Positions 4,700 to 6,584 of a DNA stretch of 6,584 bases are shown here, one piece after another. Position numbers and translations under genes: made by a program. How positions within the stretch are numbered: the first letter of the stretch is position 1; every line of letters begins with the position of its first letter. The notes beneath the pieces are model-generated. The model was given only the letters and a program-made list of their open reading frames with translations, was not told where the DNA came from and ran no database searches. The DNA comes from Deltaproteobacteria bacterium RIFCSPLOWO2_02_FULL_57_26 (GTDB lineage: Bacteria > Desulfobacterota > Binatia > UBA9968), in NCBI GenBank assembly GCA_001798455.1, contig MGSI01000107.1:1-6584 (forward strand), written 5' to 3'.

Positions 4700-6160
4700 C
4701 TAATTCTCTCTTTTTTCCAGGCGGAGCGACAGGTCGCCCTTTTTGATGTAGATCTGGTGGCAGTCGTTTCGCTTGCTGAGCTCGCCGATAAGCGTTACCA
4801 GGGGTTGCTTGGCATTCAGGTACTCCCTCGGCGAACCGGCGGCGAGCATCGCCCTGACCGAGTCCACGCCGGCGATGACTCGGAGAACCAACTCCTCATC
4901 CGACACGCCGGGGCCGCCGAATTTGCGCCGGACCTCGGTCAGCGACGGCTCCGGTGGCGTCCACCCGTCCCAGTCCCTGGCCCTGGATCGGCCAAGGATC
5001 TTATCCTTGACATTAGGGTCCATCAGCTGAGCACCCTCTTCGCCCCAATGTCCCAGTGCATACTGGATGCTCTGGTCCGTGACCTCCTTATAGCGTTCGC
5101 CGACGATGACGTTGATCGCTGCCTGACTGCCCACAAATTGTGCGAGTGGAGTCACCATGATGGGATAGCCAAACTCCTGGCGCACGTGAGCGGCTTCCTC
5201 AAGAGTCGCCTCCAGCTTCTCTACCATCCCTAACAGCCTGAGCTGGTGGCGGAGATTGGAGATCATACCGCCGGGCACCTGGTGATGATAGAGAGAAAGA
5301 TCGTATTCCCTCGGCGCTCCGATCGGATGGCCTTCTCGTTTGGCGATAAAGCTGAAATGCCGCTCGACGGGCTTGATCGCCTCTTCATCCACCATGGGTG
5401 TAAAACCGAGGGCGCGGGCGTTTCTCGCCACATTGAAGATCGACGGTTGGGAAGAGCCGTTGGCCAGCGGCGGGACCGCCGTGTGCAGGGTTCTTAAGCC
5501 CAGCTTCAGAGCCTCCAGATAGCAAAGGGGGGCCAGGCCGCTATTGCAGTGCGCGTGGAACTCGACGGGGATATCGCCGGCGTTCCTGAGCACCATGGGA
5601 ATGAGCGATCTCGTGCGCTCGGGCGTGAGGAGCCCGCCCACGTCCTTGAAGCAGATCCGATAGGGTCTTATGGCCGCGGCCTCGCGAATCTTCCCGGCGT
5701 AGTACTCGTCGGTGTGCCGGGGAGAGACCGAATAGATGACGTTTGCGACCATCTCCATCCCCAAACTTTTCATGTCTTCCATCTCCGTCTTCAGAATGCC
5801 GTAATCGTTCCATGGATTCGAGGAGCGCGTAAGCGTGATTCCGCGGGAGATGACGCACGCCATCATGAGATTCAATACGGAGCGCGGTATTTTTTCAAAT
5901 CCCGAGCTGAGCCCGCCGTGGTAGCGAAGCCGGGTTCGGCTAAAGAGCTTCGCGCCGAGGCTCATCCAATCCCAGGGGTTTTCTTTCTGCTCCCGGACGA
6001 GTTTCATAAACGCAGAGAAGCCGAAAAACTCCATGGACTGAAACCCGCAATGATCCATTTGCTCCGCGACGGCGAGCATGGCGCCGGTCCTCATATTCAG
6101 CGCCCAGAGGCTTAGCTGCCCGTCACGCAGCGTCGTATCGATAAAGTGGATCTCACTCAT
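4700..6160 (-). CDS. Carboxyltransferase-like protein (PycB/OadA family, no biotinyl domain)
   Basis: A 486-residue TIM-barrel protein related to pyruvate carboxylase subunit B and the oxaloacetate decarboxylase alpha chain, which move CO2 between carboxybiotin and a keto acid. The HMGL-like barrel begins D-T-T-L-R-D-G (8-14; metal ligand D8). It carries F-K-D-V-G-G-L-L-T-P (171-180, with the Lys that is carboxylated in the family) and the metal site F-H-A-H-C-N-S-G (201-208). The PYC_OADA domain shows H-Q-V-P-G-G-M (293-299) and V-T-P-L-A-Q-F-V-G-S-Q-A (336-347). Two differences stand out: the family's D-A-H-Q-S is D-G-Q-L-S here, and T-S-Q-P is S-S-Q-P. Residues 454-482 resemble the N-terminal stretch of biotin carboxyl carrier proteins, but no M-K-M biotin site follows. 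ATG 6160 is chosen for its GAGGA site 5 nt upstream and the family start; an earlier GTG/ATG-type extension would be non-homologous. It lies 8 nt after yqgE. The substrate may not be pyruvate. Confidence 0.85.
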   Translation of the reverse strand: MSEIHFIDTTLRDGQLSLWALNMRTGAMLAVAEQMDHCGFQSMEFFGFSAFMKLVREQKENPWDWMSLGAKLFSRTRLRYHGGLSSGFEKIPRSVLNLMMACVISRGITLTRSSNPWNDYGILKTEMEDMKSLGMEMVANVIYSVSPRHTDEYYAGKIREAAAIRPYRICFKDVGGLLTPERTRSLIPMVLRNAGDIPVEFHAHCNSGLAPLCYLEALKLGLRTLHTAVPPLANGSSQPSIFNVARNARALGFTPMVDEEAIKPVERHFSFIAKREGHPIGAPREYDLSLYHHQVPGGMISNLRHQLRLLGMVEKLEATLEEAAHVRQEFGYPIMVTPLAQFVGSQAAINVIVGERYKEVTDQSIQYALGHWGEEGAQLMDPNVKDKILGRSRARDWDGWTPPEPSLTEVRRKFGGPGVSDEELVLRVIAGVDSVRAMLAAGSPREYLNAKQPLVTLIGELSKRNDCHQIYIKKGDLSLRLEKREN

Positions 6161-6168
6161 GCTTTCCT

Positions 6169-6584
6169 CTAGGTTTTGATCTTTCGCCTGGCCATTGCGT
6201 GCTCCCACTTGGTTTCGGGATCGTCGTCGAAGATGAGCTTCTTTTCCGCGGGAATCGTGAACCAGGCGTTCGCCCGGATCTCCGCCTCCAGTTGCCCGGG
6301 GGCCCAACCCGCGTAGCCGAGAGTGAACAGGCTCTGGCGCGGCCCTCTCCCTTCCGCCAGGGCACGCACAATCTCCGCGTCGGCCGTGACGGCAATGCCG
6401 CCGCCTACCACAGTCGTGCCTCTGCCCGCATAATCGTCGCTGTGGAGGACGAAGGCCTTCTCGGGCTCGACTGGGCCGCCGTAATGAATGACGATCTCTC
6501 CGCGGGCGGCCCGGCTTTCCACCCCGAGCCCCCGGAGGAGATCTGCGATCGGACCCTTGGCAATAGGTCGATTGATCACGAGGC
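6169..6584 (-). CDS. yqgE: YqgE/AlgH family protein (DUF179), N-terminus outside window
   Basis: The C-terminal 138 residues of a YqgE/AlgH protein, a widespread family of unsettled function first linked to alginate regulation. The visible part opens G-L-V-I-N-R-P, which normally lies about 40-50 residues into a protein of about 185. It continues with G-G-P-V (about 35-38), F-V-L-H-S, G-G-G-I-A-V-T, L-G-Y-A-G-W-A-P-G-Q-L-E-A-E-I, and N-A-W-F-T-I-P-A, all characteristic of the family. The apparent start at 6579 is an internal GTG (the V of G-L-V-I-N-R-P), so the reading frame runs off the window edge. It ends at TAG 6171-6169, 8 nt before the carboxyltransferase start, whose ribosome site overlaps this stop region. 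That implies co-transcription. The C-terminus is rich in Lys/Arg (A-R-R-K-I-K-T). Confidence 0.9.
   Translation of the reverse strand, partial: LVINRPIAKGPIADLLRGLGVESRAARGEIVIHYGGPVEPEKAFVLHSDDYAGRGTTVVGGGIAVTADAEIVRALAEGRGPRQSLFTLGYAGWAPGQLEAEIRANAWFTIPAEKKLIFDDDPETKWEHAMARRKIKT

Overview
The window is a mid-to-high-GC bacterial chromosome segment carrying two solute-binding proteins, a type II toxin-antitoxin pair, a YqgE protein, a carboxyltransferase-like enzyme, a GNAT acetyltransferase and a DsbA/FrnE-like thiol-disulfide oxidoreductase. Orphan periplasmic-type binding proteins and a selenoprotein would fit an uncultured Gram-negative lineage of the deltaproteobacterial, Rokubacteria or Binatota kind. 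That placement is inference; no marker gene is present.

Layout. On the plus strand, 1-183 is the tail of a D-2-hydroxyacid dehydrogenase. A NitT/TauT/NMT1-type ABC substrate-binding protein with a signal peptide follows at 306-1289. Next come a near-consensus sigma70 promoter (1293-1321) and an overlapping Phd/YefM antitoxin - RelE/ParE toxin pair (1342-1984). Everything after that is mainly on the minus strand. Read in its own direction it runs: yqgE (from 6584, cut by the window edge), carboxyltransferase-like protein (6160-4700), GNAT acetyltransferase (4669-4115), a hairpin terminator (4001-3987), a new promoter (3978-3949), the DsbA/FrnE-like gene (3912-3307), a region holding two antiparallel signal-peptide-like ORFs (about 3141-3305), and a TAXI-family solute-binding protein (3012-2113).

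The most notable point is the DsbA/FrnE-like gene. A plain ORF reading begins at 3705 and lacks the active site. Reading through one in-frame TGA (3870-3868) extends it 69 codons to an ATG at 3912, which has a strong Shine-Dalgarno sequence and its own promoter. The TGA lies exactly at the first cysteine of the thioredoxin-fold CPWC motif, giving U-P-W-C. Eleven nucleotides after it is a 9-bp hairpin with a 5-nt loop CGGGC, in the position and form of a bacterial SECIS element. This is best read as a selenocysteine-containing oxidoreductase.

Other points of interest are: a TAXI binding protein with no signal peptide whose -10 box ends 7 nt before the start codon, implying a leaderless mRNA; and a carboxyltransferase-like protein with a changed substrate-site motif and a tail resembling the N-terminus of a biotin carboxyl carrier protein but without the biotinyl domain. 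yqgE, the carboxyltransferase and the acetyltransferase are closely spaced (8 and 30 nt) and probably form one operon. Apart from the toxin-antitoxin pair, no functional link between neighbouring genes can be demonstrated from this window.
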